The notes: generated by a model not told the origin, from the letters alone. A stretch of DNA of 64,000 bases from Rhodobacteraceae bacterium HTCC2083 (GCA_000156115.1 DS995276.1:2597483-2661482), one strand, 5' to 3'. Shown: positions 44,475-55,618, counted from the first letter of the stretch. Translations and numbers: made by a program.

Positions 44475-46075
44475 AATTAACCAGCACAGCGCTGCCAAGC
44501 TCCGCCGAGTTTCAAGCCAATGTTGCGGCTCATGAAGAGGCCCTCGCGCAGATCGCAGTGGCTGCGACTGAAGCGGCATTGGGTGGTGGTGAAACCTCGC
44601 GCGCGCGTCACATCAGACGCGGTAAAATGCTGCCGCGCGACCGTGTCGCCAACCTTCTAGATGCGGGCTCGCCCTTTCTTGAAATCGGCGCAACTGCGGC
44701 GCATGGGCTGTATGACGGCGCGGCCCCAAGTGCAGGCGTGATCGCGGGGATTGGCACGGTAGAGGGCCAAGAGTGCATGATCGTGTGCAACGATGCGACT
44801 GTGAAGGGTGGCACCTATTTTCCGATGTCCGTCAAAAAGCACCTGCGTGCGCAGGAGATAGCGGAAGAGAATAACCTGCCCTGCATCTATCTTGTGGATA
44901 GCGGTGGTGCGAACTTGCCCAATCAGGATGAAGTCTTTCCAGACCGCGATCACTTCGGGCGCATTTTCTACAATCAAGCAAGGATGAGCGCAAAGGGCAT
45001 ACCGCAGATCGCTGCGGTTATGGGCTCCTGCACGGCGGGTGGTGCCTATGTGCCTGCGATGAGCGATGTGACAATTATCGTGCGCGAACAGGGTACAATA
45101 TTCCTAGCAGGGCCACCCTTAGTGAAAGCCGCGACAGGGGAAATTGTGTCCTCAGAAGATCTTGGTGGCGGCGATGTGCACACGCGCCTGTCTGGTGTGG
45201 CGGATTATCTGGCGGAAGATGACGCGCATGCGCTTGCCCTTGTGCGCCGTGCTGTTAGCCACTTGAACCGTACTAAAACGCAGACGGTTCAATGGCAAAG
45301 CTCAGAAGAGCCAGCCTATGATCCTAGCGAATTGTTTGGTGTGGTGCCCGCTGACTTGCGCACGCCTTACGACATCCGCGAGGTGATTGCGCGGGTTGTT
45401 GATGGCTCGCGATTTGACGAGTTTAAGCCACGCTATGGCGAGACTTTGGTAACAGGGTTTGCCCACCTCAAAGGCTGTCCTATCGGAATTATTGCCAACA
45501 ATGGCGTGCTGTTTTCGGAAGCTGCACAGAAGGGTGCGCACTTCGTTGAGTTGTGTTCGCAGCGTAAAATTCCGCTGGTGTTTTTGCAAAATATCACGGG
45601 CTTTATGGTCGGGCGAAAGTACGAAAACGAGGGTATCGCACGTCACGGTGCGAAGTTGGTGACGGCGGTCGCAACCACCTCGGTGCCCAAGATTACCATG
45701 CTTGTTGGCGGTTCTTTCGGGGCTGGAAATTACGGTATGGCAGGGCGTGCCTATCAGCCTCGTTTCCTTTGGACTTGGCCGAACAGTCGAATTTCTGTGA
45801 TGGGCGGCCCGCAGGCGGCGGGCGTGCTTGCGACGGTGAAACGCGATGCGATTGAGCGAAAGGGTGGAACATGGTCCGCAAATGAAGAGGCGCAATTCAA
45901 ACAGCCGACAATTGATATGTTCGAAGAACAAAGCCATCCGCTTTATGCGTCAGCGCGGCTCTGGGATGACGGTGTTATTGACCCGCGAAACACCCGCGAT
46001 GTACTGGCGCTCAGCTTGTCAGCTGCGTTGAACGCGCCGATTGAAGACACGCGCTTTGGCGTGTTTCGAATGTAG
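44471..46075 (+). CDS. mccB: Methylcrotonyl-CoA carboxylase, carboxyltransferase (beta) subunit
   Basis: A 534-residue carboxyltransferase of two crotonase-like halves. It transfers the carboxyl from biotin to 3-methylcrotonyl-CoA. Typical stretches are [55 protein letters not shown], the [19 protein letters not shown] loop and [20 protein letters not shown]. The pattern [15 protein letters not shown] is characteristic of MccB as opposed to propionyl-CoA carboxylase. It is followed by a 64-base gap and mccA. Confidence 0.95.
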   Translation: MKLTSTALPSSAEFQANVAAHEEALAQIAVAATEAALGGGETSRARHIRRGKMLPRDRVANLLDAGSPFLEIGATAAHGLYDGAAPSAGVIAGIGTVEGQECMIVCNDATVKGGTYFPMSVKKHLRAQEIAEENNLPCIYLVDSGGANLPNQDEVFPDRDHFGRIFYNQARMSAKGIPQIAAVMGSCTAGGAYVPAMSDVTIIVREQGTIFLAGPPLVKAATGEIVSSEDLGGGDVHTRLSGVADYLAEDDAHALALVRRAVSHLNRTKTQTVQWQSSEEPAYDPSELFGVVPADLRTPYDIREVIARVVDGSRFDEFKPRYGETLVTGFAHLKGCPIGIIANNGVLFSEAAQKGAHFVELCSQRKIPLVFLQNITGFMVGRKYENEGIARHGAKLVTAVATTSVPKITMLVGGSFGAGNYGMAGRAYQPRFLWTWPNSRISVMGGPQAAGVLATVKRDAIERKGGTWSANEEAQFKQPTIDMFEEQSHPLYASARLWDDGVIDPRNTRDVLALSLSAALNAPIEDTRFGVFRM

Positions 46076-46139
46076 AGAGTTAAGTTATGTTTAACTTTAG
46101 AGTTCTTTCGCAAGCATATGAATTAAAAGGATAGTAAAA

Positions 46140-48086
46140 ATGTTTAAGACCATCCTGATTGCCAATCGCGGCGAGATTGCTTGCCGCATTATGCAAACCG
46201 CGCAAGCGATGGGAGTGCGCTGTATCGCGGTATATTCCGATGCTGACGCCACTGCGCGCCACGTCGAAATGTCGGATGATGCTATCTATATCGGAGAATC
46301 ATCGCCTGTTCATAGCTACTTACGTGGCGAGGTTATTATAAAAGCAGCGCGTGCGACGGGTGCCGAAGCAATTCACCCCGGCTATGGCTTTCTGTCCGAG
46401 AACCCTGACTTCGTTGAGCAGGTCGAAGCGGCGGGATTAACCTTTATCGGACCAAGCAGCGTTGCAATTCGTGCAATGGGATTAAAAGATGCTGCTAAAG
46501 TATTGATGGAAAAGGCAGGTGTGCCGGTTGTGCCAGGTTATCATGGCGCTGATCAAAACGATGATTTACTAGCGCGAGAAGCTGAAAAGATTGGCTACCC
46601 CGTCCTGATCAAAGCGGTTGCTGGCGGTGGTGGCAAAGGTATGCGTCTAGTCGAAACTCCGCAGGAATTTGCGGATGCACTGGATAGCGCACGATCAGAA
46701 GCGAAAGCAGCGTTTGGAAATTCCGACGTTCTCGTTGAGAAATTCGTAACCAAACCGCGTCATATCGAAGTTCAGGTGTTCGGTGATGGCGAGACTGCGG
46801 TGCATCTGTTTGAACGTGACTGCTCGCTACAACGGCGTCATCAGAAGGTGATTGAAGAAGCGCCTGCGCCGGGCATGACTGATGCTGTGCGCCGAGCGAT
46901 GGGCGACGCGGCAGTGCGCGCAGCTGAGGCGATTGGCTATGCCGGGGCGGGCACGATTGAATTCATCGTCGACGGTTCGGACGGGCTGCGCGAGGACGGG
47001 TTCTGGTTCATGGAAATGAACACGCGCTTGCAGGTGGAGCATCCTGTGACAGAGGCTGTGACAGGTGTTGATCTGGTCGAGTGGCAATTGCGCGTGGCTT
47101 CGGGAGAGGCCTTACCGCTTAAACAGGAGGAGTTGAGTCTTACAGGCCATTCTTTCGAGGCGCGCATTTATGCGGAGGACGCTGAACAGGATTTTTTGCC
47201 TGCAACGGGGCGTTTGGCGCATCTAGAATTTGCGCAGAACGCGCGTGCGGACACTGGGGTGCGTGGGGGGGACGACATCAGCCCGTTTTACGATCCGATG
47301 ATCGCAAAATTAACGGTGCATGGGTCAACCCGTTCGGTCGCGTTGGCCAAATTGCGCAAAGCCTTGGCGGAAACACAGGTCGCGGGCACTGTGACCAACC
47401 TTGGATTCCTACACGCGCTTGCTAGCCATGAAGCGTTCGCAGCTGGTGATGTGGATACGGGTCTAATCGCGCGGGATTATGCGGCGTTGATCGCAAAACC
47501 GCCGTTGAGCGCTGCGAACCTTGCGCAAGCTGCAGTGATGGTTGCCGGTGTGGATGATCTCCCTGCATCAGCTGGTTTTTCCCTTTGGGCACCGCTCGCT
47601 CGCACGATTACGCTGCGTCGCACCGGCGAAGACTTTTCATGTGTCTTGCGCTTTTCCGGCGCGGATAATGTCACGATTGAAACGCCTCTTGGAACCTGCG
47701 GTGCGCAGCGACACAAGACAGGGTGGCAGATTGATCAAACTGCCTTTGAACCCGCAAAACGCATCGAGAACACGGTCTTTATGTTCGGACCAAATAGCAT
47801 CACTTTCGAGGTCGTTGATCCGCTTGATCGCAGCTCCGATCTTGCTGGTGACATGGACGTTGTGAACGCTCCTATGCCTGGGTTGGTTAAAGCAATGCTT
47901 GTGAAAAGCGGACAAAAAATACACACTGGGGATCGAATATCCGTTCTAGAGGCTATGAAAATGGAACATTCGCTACTTGCGCCGCGCGATGGGGTCGTGG
48001 CTGAAGTGCTCGCGCAAGAAGGGGATCAAGTTGAGGCAGGTGCCGCGCTTGTGCGCTTGGCACCCGTCGAGGAAGCCGCATCATGA
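46140..48086 (+). CDS. mccA: Methylcrotonyl-CoA carboxylase, biotin carboxylase (alpha) subunit
   Basis: A 648-residue subunit with biotin carboxylase (about 1-450: ILIANRGEIACRI, KAVAGGGGKGMRLV, ERDCSLQRRHQKVIEEAPAP, FMEMNTRLQVEHPVTEAV), a BT linker domain and a C-terminal biotinyl domain with EAMKMEH, biotin lysine near 607. It charges biotin with bicarbonate using ATP and feeds MccB. The sequence is AT-richer near its start than its neighbours. The stop overlaps the GST start by four bases (ATGA). Confidence 0.95.
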   Translation: MFKTILIANRGEIACRIMQTAQAMGVRCIAVYSDADATARHVEMSDDAIYIGESSPVHSYLRGEVIIKAARATGAEAIHPGYGFLSENPDFVEQVEAAGLTFIGPSSVAIRAMGLKDAAKVLMEKAGVPVVPGYHGADQNDDLLAREAEKIGYPVLIKAVAGGGGKGMRLVETPQEFADALDSARSEAKAAFGNSDVLVEKFVTKPRHIEVQVFGDGETAVHLFERDCSLQRRHQKVIEEAPAPGMTDAVRRAMGDAAVRAAEAIGYAGAGTIEFIVDGSDGLREDGFWFMEMNTRLQVEHPVTEAVTGVDLVEWQLRVASGEALPLKQEELSLTGHSFEARIYAEDAEQDFLPATGRLAHLEFAQNARADTGVRGGDDISPFYDPMIAKLTVHGSTRSVALAKLRKALAETQVAGTVTNLGFLHALASHEAFAAGDVDTGLIARDYAALIAKPPLSAANLAQAAVMVAGVDDLPASAGFSLWAPLARTITLRRTGEDFSCVLRFSGADNVTIETPLGTCGAQRHKTGWQIDQTAFEPAKRIENTVFMFGPNSITFEVVDPLDRSSDLAGDMDVVNAPMPGLVKAMLVKSGQKIHTGDRISVLEAMKMEHSLLAPRDGVVAEVLAQEGDQVEAGAALVRLAPVEEAAS

Positions 48087-48751
48087 GCCGCATTGTTTTG
48101 CACCACTGCCCGCAAACGCGATCGATGCGATCGCTTTGGTTACTTTATGAATTGGATGTGCCGTTTGAAATCGTCGAGCACGCGTTCGACAAAAGCCTAC
48201 GTGCACCTGCGTATCTATTGGTGTCGCCCGCTGGCCGCGTTCCTGCACTAGAGATTGACGGCGCGCGCATGTTCGAGACGGGAGCGATCACCGAATATCT
48301 TTGCGAGCGATTTCCGGAAGTAGGACTTGGACGTGAAGCGGACCATGGGGAGCGTATGGAGTGGTTGGTTTGGGTGCATTTTGCTGAAACCATCAGTCAG
48401 CATGTCGCGGCATTGACCCAGCAACACATTGTGTTGCGCGATGATACCATGCGCTCGCCCGCGGTTATGAAGTTGGAAGCGGCGAGATTGTCCAAGTGTT
48501 ATGATGCGATTGAAGCGCGGCTTAACGCACCGCGCGATACTCTGTTGGATGCTGGGTTTTCAGCAGCGGATATCAGTGTTGGGCAGGCGATGTATTTGGC
48601 GCTGAAGTTTTGTACGCTTGAGCAACATCCCAAGACGGCTGCGTGGTTCAAACATTTGCAGTCGCGCGAAGCGTTTCAAAAGAGCCTGCCGGACTCGGAT
48701 GGTCTGCTTTACACGCAGGACTTCTACGCGCCATGGGATATGCCAGAATGA
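48083..48751 (+). CDS. Glutathione S-transferase family protein in the leucine operon
   Basis: A 222-residue cytosolic protein. The N-terminal thioredoxin-like domain (1-80) has HHCPQTRSMRSLWLLYELD, the cis-Pro segment SPAGRVPALEIDG and the glutathione-binding ETGAITEYLC. The all-helical domain follows (85-210). It overlaps both neighbours by four bases, so it is part of the leucine transcript. GSTs here may handle reactive enoyl-CoA intermediates such as methylcrotonyl-CoA; that is inference from position only. Confidence 0.88.
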   Translation: MSRIVLHHCPQTRSMRSLWLLYELDVPFEIVEHAFDKSLRAPAYLLVSPAGRVPALEIDGARMFETGAITEYLCERFPEVGLGREADHGERMEWLVWVHFAETISQHVAALTQQHIVLRDDTMRSPAVMKLEAARLSKCYDAIEARLNAPRDTLLDAGFSAADISVGQAMYLALKFCTLEQHPKTAAWFKHLQSREAFQKSLPDSDGLLYTQDFYAPWDMPE

Positions 48752-49611
48752 GCGAGCGGGTTGAATTGTTCGAAGTAGGACCGCGCGATGGCTTGCAAAA
48801 CGAAGCGACGCCTATTTCGGCGCAGGATAAGATCGCGTTGGTGGATTTGCTTAGCACCGCAGGGTTTCGCAGGATCGAAGTGGCAAGCTTTGTGAGCCCC
48901 AAATGGGTGCCGCAAATGGCCACCAGCGCGGATGTCTTGGCAGGGATCACGCGAAGTGAAGGTATTTCTTACGCCGCGTTGACCCCGAATATGCGCGGGC
49001 TTGAAGGCGCGATCACAGCCCGCGCGGATGAGGTGGCGATCTTCGGTTCCGCGAGTGAAGGGTTTTCCAAGGCCAATATCAACGCCAGCATTGAAGAAAG
49101 TCTGGAGCGGTTTCACCCAATCGCCAAGACCGCGATCGAGCGCGGGATTCCCGTGCGCGGCTACATTTCTTGTGTGATCAACTGCCCCTATGATGGGCCG
49201 ACCGATCCAACTGCAGTTGGATCGGTCGCGCGGGAGTTACATCAGATGGGCTGCTATGAGCTATCTCTGGGCGACACCACGGGTCATGCTTATCCTGAAG
49301 AAATTACCAAAATGCTGTGCGCCGTGAAGGACGTTGTGCCCGACGCTGTCCTAGCGGGGCACTATCATGACACCTCTGGTCGTGCGCTTGCCAATGTCGA
49401 GGCATCTTTACAAGAGGGTGTGCGGGTCTTTGATACATCAATTGGTGGTTTGGGCGGCTGTCCGTATGCGCCGGGTGCTTTGGGCAATGTTGCCACTGAG
49501 GCTGTCGCCGTGCGTCTGTTGGAACTCGGCTATGAAACGGGGTTGAATAGGGATGTTTTGGCACAGGCAGCGCGTTTTGCAACATCCTTGCGGGGAGAGG
49601 CGAAAGTATGA
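48748..49611 (+). CDS. mvaB: Hydroxymethylglutaryl-CoA lyase
   Basis: A 287-residue TIM-barrel lyase that splits HMG-CoA into acetyl-CoA and acetoacetate, the last step of leucine breakdown. The signatures are VGPRDGLQNEA at the start, the metal-binding HYHDTSGRALANVE, SLGDTTGHAYPEEI, and the catalytic-Cys loop SIGGLGGCPYAPGALGN. ATG 48748 overlaps the GST stop (ATGA); a start at 48643 would add 35 residues lying inside the GST gene. Soluble, homodimeric in relatives. Confidence 0.96.
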   Translation: MSERVELFEVGPRDGLQNEATPISAQDKIALVDLLSTAGFRRIEVASFVSPKWVPQMATSADVLAGITRSEGISYAALTPNMRGLEGAITARADEVAIFGSASEGFSKANINASIEESLERFHPIAKTAIERGIPVRGYISCVINCPYDGPTDPTAVGSVARELHQMGCYELSLGDTTGHAYPEEITKMLCAVKDVVPDAVLAGHYHDTSGRALANVEASLQEGVRVFDTSIGGLGGCPYAPGALGNVATEAVAVRLLELGYETGLNRDVLAQAARFATSLRGEAKV

Positions 49612-50402
49612 CGTTTGAAACCATAAAGCTAAGCTGCGATGAACGTGGTGTGGCGACGCTGACCCTTGCGCGCGCGGACAAGCATAATGCGATGTCGGAA
49701 TTGATGCTTGACGAGCTAACCGCTGCAGCCAGACAGATCGCAGCGAACAAAGATATCCGCGTTGTTATTTTATCTGCCGAGGGTAAGAGTTTCTGCGCTG
49801 GTGGCGATCTCGCGTGGATGCGTGCGCAGATGGATATGGATGCAGGGATGCGCAGCGGGCAGGCGGGTAAGCTGGCCTATATGTTGCAAGCGCTTGATAC
49901 GCTGCCGCAACCTTTGATTGGGCGCATTCACGGCAATGCTTTTGGTGGTGGTGTCGGGTTGGCGAGTATCTGCGACGTCGCAATCGGGGTCGAGGGGGCG
50001 TTGATGGGCCTCACCGAAACGCGGCTTGGGCTGATCCCCGCAACGATTGGACCTTATGTGATTGCACGAATGGGGGCGGCAAATGCGCGGCGGGTCTTCA
50101 TGTCAGCTCGCCGCTTTGACACTGAGGAAGCGCAAGATCTTGGGCTGTTGGCGAAGGTTGTCGCACCGGATGCGCTTGATGCGGCTGTTGAGGCGGAGGT
50201 GATCCCGTATCTTTCCTGCGCGCCAGGCGCTGTGGCAGATGCGAAGGCACTGATCCGCGCACTATCCGCGCCGATTGATGAGAGCGTGATCCAGCATACT
50301 ATCGGAGCGCTGGCAAATCGGTGGGAAGACCCTGAATCTGGCGAAGGCATCGGAGCATTTTTCGAAAAACGTGCACCTGATTGGTCTAAGGAGCAGAGCT
50401 AG
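49608..50402 (+). CDS. liuC: Methylglutaconyl-CoA hydratase (enoyl-CoA hydratase family)
   Basis: A 264-residue crotonase. The oxyanion-hole loops are SAEGKSFCAGGDLAWMRAQM and GNAFGGGVGLASICDVA, and LTETRLGLIPATIGPYVI holds the catalytic Glu region. The residue set matches the hydratase that turns 3-methylglutaconyl-CoA into HMG-CoA between MccAB and MvaB. It overlaps mvaB by four bases and closes the operon, which then contains every step from isovaleryl-CoA to acetoacetate. The family alone would not fix the substrate; the neighbours do. Confidence 0.9.
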   Translation: MTFETIKLSCDERGVATLTLARADKHNAMSELMLDELTAAARQIAANKDIRVVILSAEGKSFCAGGDLAWMRAQMDMDAGMRSGQAGKLAYMLQALDTLPQPLIGRIHGNAFGGGVGLASICDVAIGVEGALMGLTETRLGLIPATIGPYVIARMGAANARRVFMSARRFDTEEAQDLGLLAKVVAPDALDAAVEAEVIPYLSCAPGAVADAKALIRALSAPIDESVIQHTIGALANRWEDPESGEGIGAFFEKRAPDWSKEQS

Positions 50403-50707
50403 CCGGCGGCTTGGCGTATTTTCGATAGGAATCGCAGATATGTCTCGCGATCTTTTGCCTCATGTGATCACAAATTTCTGAGCAAGTTGTCGGATTGATC
50501 ACTCGGATCTTACAGTTTTTTAAGCCTTTGACCGTTAAGCCCCTAGAAATAAGGGGAATAGCGATACACAGCCTGTTTCAATTGTTGCACGCGTGGAGTT
50601 GACCCTCTGTGCGGGGCTCGGTAAACCCCACAACAACTCCAAATTAGCCATTTGCGTGCGCAATCGACAAACAAATGCGCGCGCAAAACCGAAGGGACCC
50701 GGTCTTC
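50403..50707 (+). promoter_or_regulatory. Promoter and structured leader of the nuo operon
   Basis: About 300 bases with no gene. It holds TGATCAC twice (50465-50471 and 50496-50502, 31 bases apart), an AT-rich stretch near 50510-50530, a small CCCCT/AGGGG hairpin (50541-50557), and a larger two-part fold in which GGAGTTG (50595-50601) pairs with CAACTCC (50634-50640) around GGGG/CCCC. The start codon follows 68 bases later. It probably contains the main promoter of the operon. Confidence 0.5.
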
Positions 50708-51609
<902 letters not shown>

Positions 51610-51630
51610 GGCGCGTTTGAGGAGACGCAG

Positions 51631-52239
51631 ATGAGCGCAGCATTGATAGAACTCGGCACTCACATCGAAGCCAAACGCCCCGACTGCGTGCTGGCTTGGG
51701 CGATAGAGCAGGGCGAGTTGAATGTGACCGTGGCCCCTTCAAATATCGTGGGGCTTGTCGATTTTCTGAAAACCGACCCGAATTGCAAGTTTTCGTCTTT
51801 GGTTGATATCACGGCGGTGGATTACCCCGAGCGCGGGAAGCGCTTCGATGTGGTGTATCATTTCCTATCCATGTATTTGAACCACCGTATTCGTTTGCGC
51901 CTGCAAGTGCGCGAAGATGATATGGTCCCCTCAATCGTGGAGGTGCATCCCAGCGCCAATTGGTTCGAGCGTGAAATCTATGACATGTTCGGCTTGCTGT
52001 TCTCGGGCCACCCTGATTTGCGCCGCATCCTGACGGACTACGGTTTTCGTGGGTATCCTTTGCGCAAAGATTTCCCCACGACGGGCTATACCGAAGTGCG
52101 CTATGACGAAGTTGAAAAGCGCGTTGTCTATGAGCCTGTGAGTTTGGTGCAAGAATACCGCCAGTTTGATTTTATGTCCCCGTGGGAAGGTGCCAAATAT
52201 GTGCTTCCGGGTGATGAGAAACAGGAGGAGGCGAAATGA
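51631..52239 (+). CDS. nuoC: NADH-quinone oxidoreductase subunit C
   Basis: A 202-residue hydrophilic subunit (30-kDa type) of the quinone module. The conserved segment [20 protein letters not shown], then [20 protein letters not shown] identifies the family. It is separate from NuoD, as in most alphaproteobacteria, unlike the fused NuoCD of enterobacteria. Ribosome site GAGGAGA; it overlaps nuoD by four bases. Confidence 0.97.
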   Translation: MSAALIELGTHIEAKRPDCVLAWAIEQGELNVTVAPSNIVGLVDFLKTDPNCKFSSLVDITAVDYPERGKRFDVVYHFLSMYLNHRIRLRLQVREDDMVPSIVEVHPSANWFEREIYDMFGLLFSGHPDLRRILTDYGFRGYPLRKDFPTTGYTEVRYDEVEKRVVYEPVSLVQEYRQFDFMSPWEGAKYVLPGDEKQEEAK

Positions 52240-53462
52240 TGGACGGCTCCAAATTCGACGACAACTCTGTTGATGCGCTTTCGGGCGAACAGAAAATCCG
52301 CAACTTTAACATCAATTTCGGCCCGCAGCACCCTGCGGCGCATGGGGTTCTGCGTCTTGTTCTGGAACTCGACGGCGAAATTGTAGAGCGTTGTGATCCG
52401 CATATCGGCTTGCTGCACCGTGGCACAGAAAAGCTGATGGAAAGCCGCACGTACCTGCAAAACCTGCCATACTTCGACCGTCTCGATTATGTGGCCCCGA
52501 TGAACCAAGAACATGCTTGGTGCCTCGCGATTGAAAAACTCTGCGGTGTTGAAGTGCCGCGCCGCGCCTCGCTGATCCGTGTGCTCTATTCCGAGATTGG
52601 CCGCGTGCTGAACCACCTCTTGAACGTCACGACTCAAGCGCTCGACGTTGGCGCGCTCACCCCGCCGCTTTGGGGTTTTGAGCAGCGTGAACAGTTGATG
52701 ATCTTTTATGAGCGTGCTTGTGGCGCGCGTCTTCATGCCGCCTACTTCCGCCCGGGTGGCGTGCATCAGGACCTGCCAGACGCTTTGCTCGATGATATCG
52801 AAGCATGGTCGCATGAGTTTCCAAAGTTCATGGACGATATGCATGGCCTGCTGACTGAGAACCGCATCTTCAAACAGCGTAACGCTGACATTGGTGTGGT
52901 CACGGAAGAAGACATCTTAAACTACGGCTTCTCTGGCGTGATGGTGCGCGGCTCTGGTTTCGCGTGGGATTTGCGCCGCGCGCAGCCCTATGAGTGCTAC
53001 GATGAGTTCGAGTTCCAGATCCCAGTGGGCAAGAACGGGGATTGCTATGATCGCTACCTGTGCCGCATGGAAGAGATGACGCAATCCGTCTCCATTATTA
53101 AGCAAGCTATTGCCAAACTGCGCGAAGAGCCCGGTGACGTTATGGCACGCGGTAAACTCACGCCGCCCAAGCGAGGCGATATGAAAACCTCGATGGAAGC
53201 CTTAATCCACCACTTCAAACTCTACACCGAGGGCTTTCACGTGCCAGCGGGCGAAGTCTACTGCGCGGTCGAAGCCCCCAAAGGCGAGTTCGGCGTTTAC
53301 CTTGTCGCGGATGGCTCTAACAAACCCTACCGTTCCAAAATTCGCGCGCCGGGTTTTTTGCACTTGCAGGCGATGGATCACATCACAGTGGGTCACCAGC
53401 TCGCCGATGTGGCCGCGATCATTGGTACCATGGACGTCGTCTTCGGCGAAATTGACAGGTAA
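52236..53462 (+). CDS. nuoD: NADH-quinone oxidoreductase subunit D
   Basis: A 408-residue subunit (49-kDa type) that forms the quinone site with NuoB. Characteristic parts are [38 protein letters not shown], the tyrosine-bearing [12 protein letters not shown], and the C-terminal [20 protein letters not shown]. Full length. ATG 52236 or 52239 are both possible. The 86-base gap to nuoE is filled by an intergenic repeat. Confidence 0.97.
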   Translation: MMDGSKFDDNSVDALSGEQKIRNFNINFGPQHPAAHGVLRLVLELDGEIVERCDPHIGLLHRGTEKLMESRTYLQNLPYFDRLDYVAPMNQEHAWCLAIEKLCGVEVPRRASLIRVLYSEIGRVLNHLLNVTTQALDVGALTPPLWGFEQREQLMIFYERACGARLHAAYFRPGGVHQDLPDALLDDIEAWSHEFPKFMDDMHGLLTENRIFKQRNADIGVVTEEDILNYGFSGVMVRGSGFAWDLRRAQPYECYDEFEFQIPVGKNGDCYDRYLCRMEEMTQSVSIIKQAIAKLREEPGDVMARGKLTPPKRGDMKTSMEALIHHFKLYTEGFHVPAGEVYCAVEAPKGEFGVYLVADGSNKPYRSKIRAPGFLHLQAMDHITVGHQLADVAAIIGTMDVVFGEIDR

Positions 53463-53483
53463 CTGATGATGCGCCTTGCCCTT

Positions 53484-53515
53484 CCTATCTCTAAAAATAT
53501 CCCCGCCGGAGGCTC
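53484..53515 (+). repeat. Short interspersed intergenic repeat, copy B
   Basis: CTATCTCTAAAAATATCCCC followed by GCCGGAGGCTCC; matches copy A (41316-41347) at 28 of 32 positions. It lies inside the nuo operon between nuoD and nuoE, so it is transcribed; the core CCCCGCCGGAGG can form only a small hairpin. Confidence 0.75.
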
Positions 53516-53548
53516 CTATACCTCCATCGCGCACAAAGGGTCGTTCTA

Positions 53549-54703
53549 ATGCTCCGCCGCCTTCACAAAGACCAGCCCGATAGCTTTGCTTTCACCCTTG
53601 CGAACCAAGCATGGGCAGAAGCGCAGATTACGAAATACCCTGAGGGACGCCAAGCATCTGCAATCATTCCGCTTTTGTGGCGTGCGCAGGAACAGGAAGG
53701 CTGGCTTACGCGTCCGGCGATTGAACATGTGTCTGACATGCTCGGCCTAGCTTACATACGGGGTCTTGAGGTGGCGTCGTTCTATTTTATGTTCCAGCTG
53801 CAGCCGGTTGGTTCTGTCGCACACATCCAGATTTGCGGCACGCTGTCGTGCATGATTTGCGGTGCCGAGGATCTTGTTGCGGTTTGCCGCGAGAAAATCT
53901 CTAACAAGCCGCACGTGATTAGCGCAGATGGAAAGTTTTCATGGGAAGAGGTGGAATGCCTTGGCGCATGTACGAACGCACCTATGGCGCAAATCGGCAA
54001 GGATTATTACGAAGATCTGACCACTGAGGGTCTGGTCAAACTGCTCGACGATATGGCCGCAGGTTCCGTGCCAACACCGGGTCCGCAAAATGGCCGATAT
54101 TCTTGTGAGCCGCTCTCGGGTTTGAGCAGCCTTAAGGATTACGATAGCGGTAAGACGCAGTATAATGCCTCCGCCCAATTAGCGAGCGACATTGGCGATA
54201 CGATCAAACGCATTGATGGCACTGAAGTGCCGTTGCTTGCCCCATGGCAGGGTAAAACCGCGTCCAAGCCAACAAACAAATCAAAAGCAGCGGCTGCGAA
54301 AAAAACGTCTGTGCCTAAAGCAAAAGCCGCAAACGAAAACCCAGGGGCAACGTCCAAAGCAAAACCTACGTCCAAGCCTGCGACTACACCCACGGAGGCT
54401 ACAAGCGCCAGAGCGGGCAAGAAACCTCGCACAATGAAAGCACCGCGCAAAGCTGGCGCGGATGATCTCAAAATGATCAAAGGTGTTGGACCAAAAATGG
54501 AAAAATTGCTGAACTCGCTCGGCTTCTTCCATTTCGACCAAGTTGCAAAATGGACCGCTGACGAAGTGTTATGGGTCGATCAAAATCTCGAAGGATTCAA
54601 AGGTCGCGTCAGCCGTGACAATTGGGTGCAACAAGCCGGAGTGCTTGCAAGCGGGGGCGTCACTGAATTTGCATCCCGTGTTAAAAAAGGGGGCGTCTAT
54701 TGA
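53549..54703 (+). CDS. nuoE: NADH-quinone oxidoreductase subunit E with C-terminal helix-hairpin-helix extension
   Basis: A 384-residue protein. Residues about 1-175 are the 24-kDa thioredoxin-like NuoE with its [2Fe-2S] ligands in [14 protein letters not shown] and [13 protein letters not shown] Lys/Ala/Thr-rich linker follows (about 235-300), then an 80-residue tail, [20 protein letters not shown] to the C terminus, with a helix-hairpin-helix look. Ordinary NuoE has about 170 residues; long forms are known in Rhodobacter. The tail is duplicated at the end of the next protein. The core passes electrons in the NADH module; the tail's role is unknown. Confidence 0.95.
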   Translation: MLRRLHKDQPDSFAFTLANQAWAEAQITKYPEGRQASAIIPLLWRAQEQEGWLTRPAIEHVSDMLGLAYIRGLEVASFYFMFQLQPVGSVAHIQICGTLSCMICGAEDLVAVCREKISNKPHVISADGKFSWEEVECLGACTNAPMAQIGKDYYEDLTTEGLVKLLDDMAAGSVPTPGPQNGRYSCEPLSGLSSLKDYDSGKTQYNASAQLASDIGDTIKRIDGTEVPLLAPWQGKTASKPTNKSKAAAAKKTSVPKAKAANENPGATSKAKPTSKPATTPTEATSARAGKKPRTMKAPRKAGADDLKMIKGVGPKMEKLLNSLGFFHFDQVAKWTADEVLWVDQNLEGFKGRVSRDNWVQQAGVLASGGVTEFASRVKKGGVY

Positions 54704-54730
54704 TGTACCTTATAAACTGGGAGAGTCATA

Positions 54731-55618
54731 ATGAGTGACCTTAAGAAAAAGTCATCCTGCCAAGTGGGATGCTGGGCAATGGCCGCGGCTGCGGGGGTGC
54801 TGACGTTTATAATGTTATCAACAATTGGCGATTACAGCTTTTTACCGGCAGTCGTTTTGGGAATTTTGATTTTTGGTTTGTTGGGTCTTTTGTTCAATTG
54901 GCTGTTCTGCGCACCGCTCCCAGCGGCGCGTGAAAAAACTGATTTAAGTGCTGCATCTGCTGATGCTGCTTCAACGAGCACAAGCGCATCCAGTGCTTCG
55001 AACGCAGGGGCGGCAACAGTCACAAGAGATAGCGCAGCCGCCGATAAAGCAGCTGTAGAGGCCAAAGCTCAAGCTGCTGCTGACAAAAAGGCCAAGGTGG
55101 CCGCTGACAAGAAAGCAAAAGCTGCCGCGGACAAGAAAGCCTCAGACAAGAAGACTAAAGCGGATGAAAAAGCCGCAAAAACCAAGGCTGACGCAGATCA
55201 GAAGGCGGCTGATAAGAAAGCCAAGGCCGCGAAAACGAAAGCTTACAAAACAGCCGCTGCAAAAGCGGAAGCCGATGCAAAAGCTGGTGAAGATTTCGAC
55301 GGTGATGACGTGCGCGAAGCGGCCGATGAAGGCACCAAGCCTGCGACGCTTGCGGCCGCACGCGAAGGTGGTGCGGATGATCTCAAGCGGATCAAAGGAA
55401 TCGGACCAAAACTCGAAAAGCTCTGCAACACGATGGGCTTCTTCCACTTTGATCAAATCGCAGCTTGGACGCCGGATGAGATGGCGTGGGTAAATGCGAA
55501 CCTAGAAGGGTTCAAAGGCCGTGCGACACGTGACAAATGGATTGATCAGGCCAAACTTTTGGCTGCGGGCAAGGAGACTGAATTCTCCAAGCGCGTAGAC
55601 AAAGGCTCGGTTTACTAA
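54731..55618 (+). CDS. Membrane protein with Ala/Lys-rich linker and NuoE-like C-terminal domain
   Basis: A 295-residue protein without a family name. Two membrane helices are visible (about 13-30 and 37-58: AVVLGILIFGLLGLLFNWLF). Then comes a long, repetitive Ala/Lys/Asp linker (about 100-200, AAADKKAKVAADKKAKAAAD) likely to be an extended coil, and a C-terminal domain DDLKRIKGIGPKLEKLCNTM with GFFHFDQIAAWTPDEMAWVN, closely matching the NuoE tail. It lies between nuoE and nuoF. A membrane-anchored assembly or tethering factor for complex I is a fair guess, not shown. Confidence 0.8.
   Translation: MSDLKKKSSCQVGCWAMAAAAGVLTFIMLSTIGDYSFLPAVVLGILIFGLLGLLFNWLFCAPLPAAREKTDLSAASADAASTSTSASSASNAGAATVTRDSAAADKAAVEAKAQAAADKKAKVAADKKAKAAADKKASDKKTKADEKAAKTKADADQKAADKKAKAAKTKAYKTAAAKAEADAKAGEDFDGDDVREAADEGTKPATLAAAREGGADDLKRIKGIGPKLEKLCNTMGFFHFDQIAAWTPDEMAWVNANLEGFKGRATRDKWIDQAKLLAAGKETEFSKRVDKGSVY

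Noticed and set aside
50463-50474. TGTGATCACA as a CRP/FNR site before nuoA
   Set aside because: The half-sites are adjacent, without the spacer these regulators need, so the classical sites are not present.
53466-53549. A 27-codon frame between nuoD and nuoE with TAATG coupling
   Set aside because: It is made mostly of the interspersed intergenic repeat, so the open frame is probably accidental.
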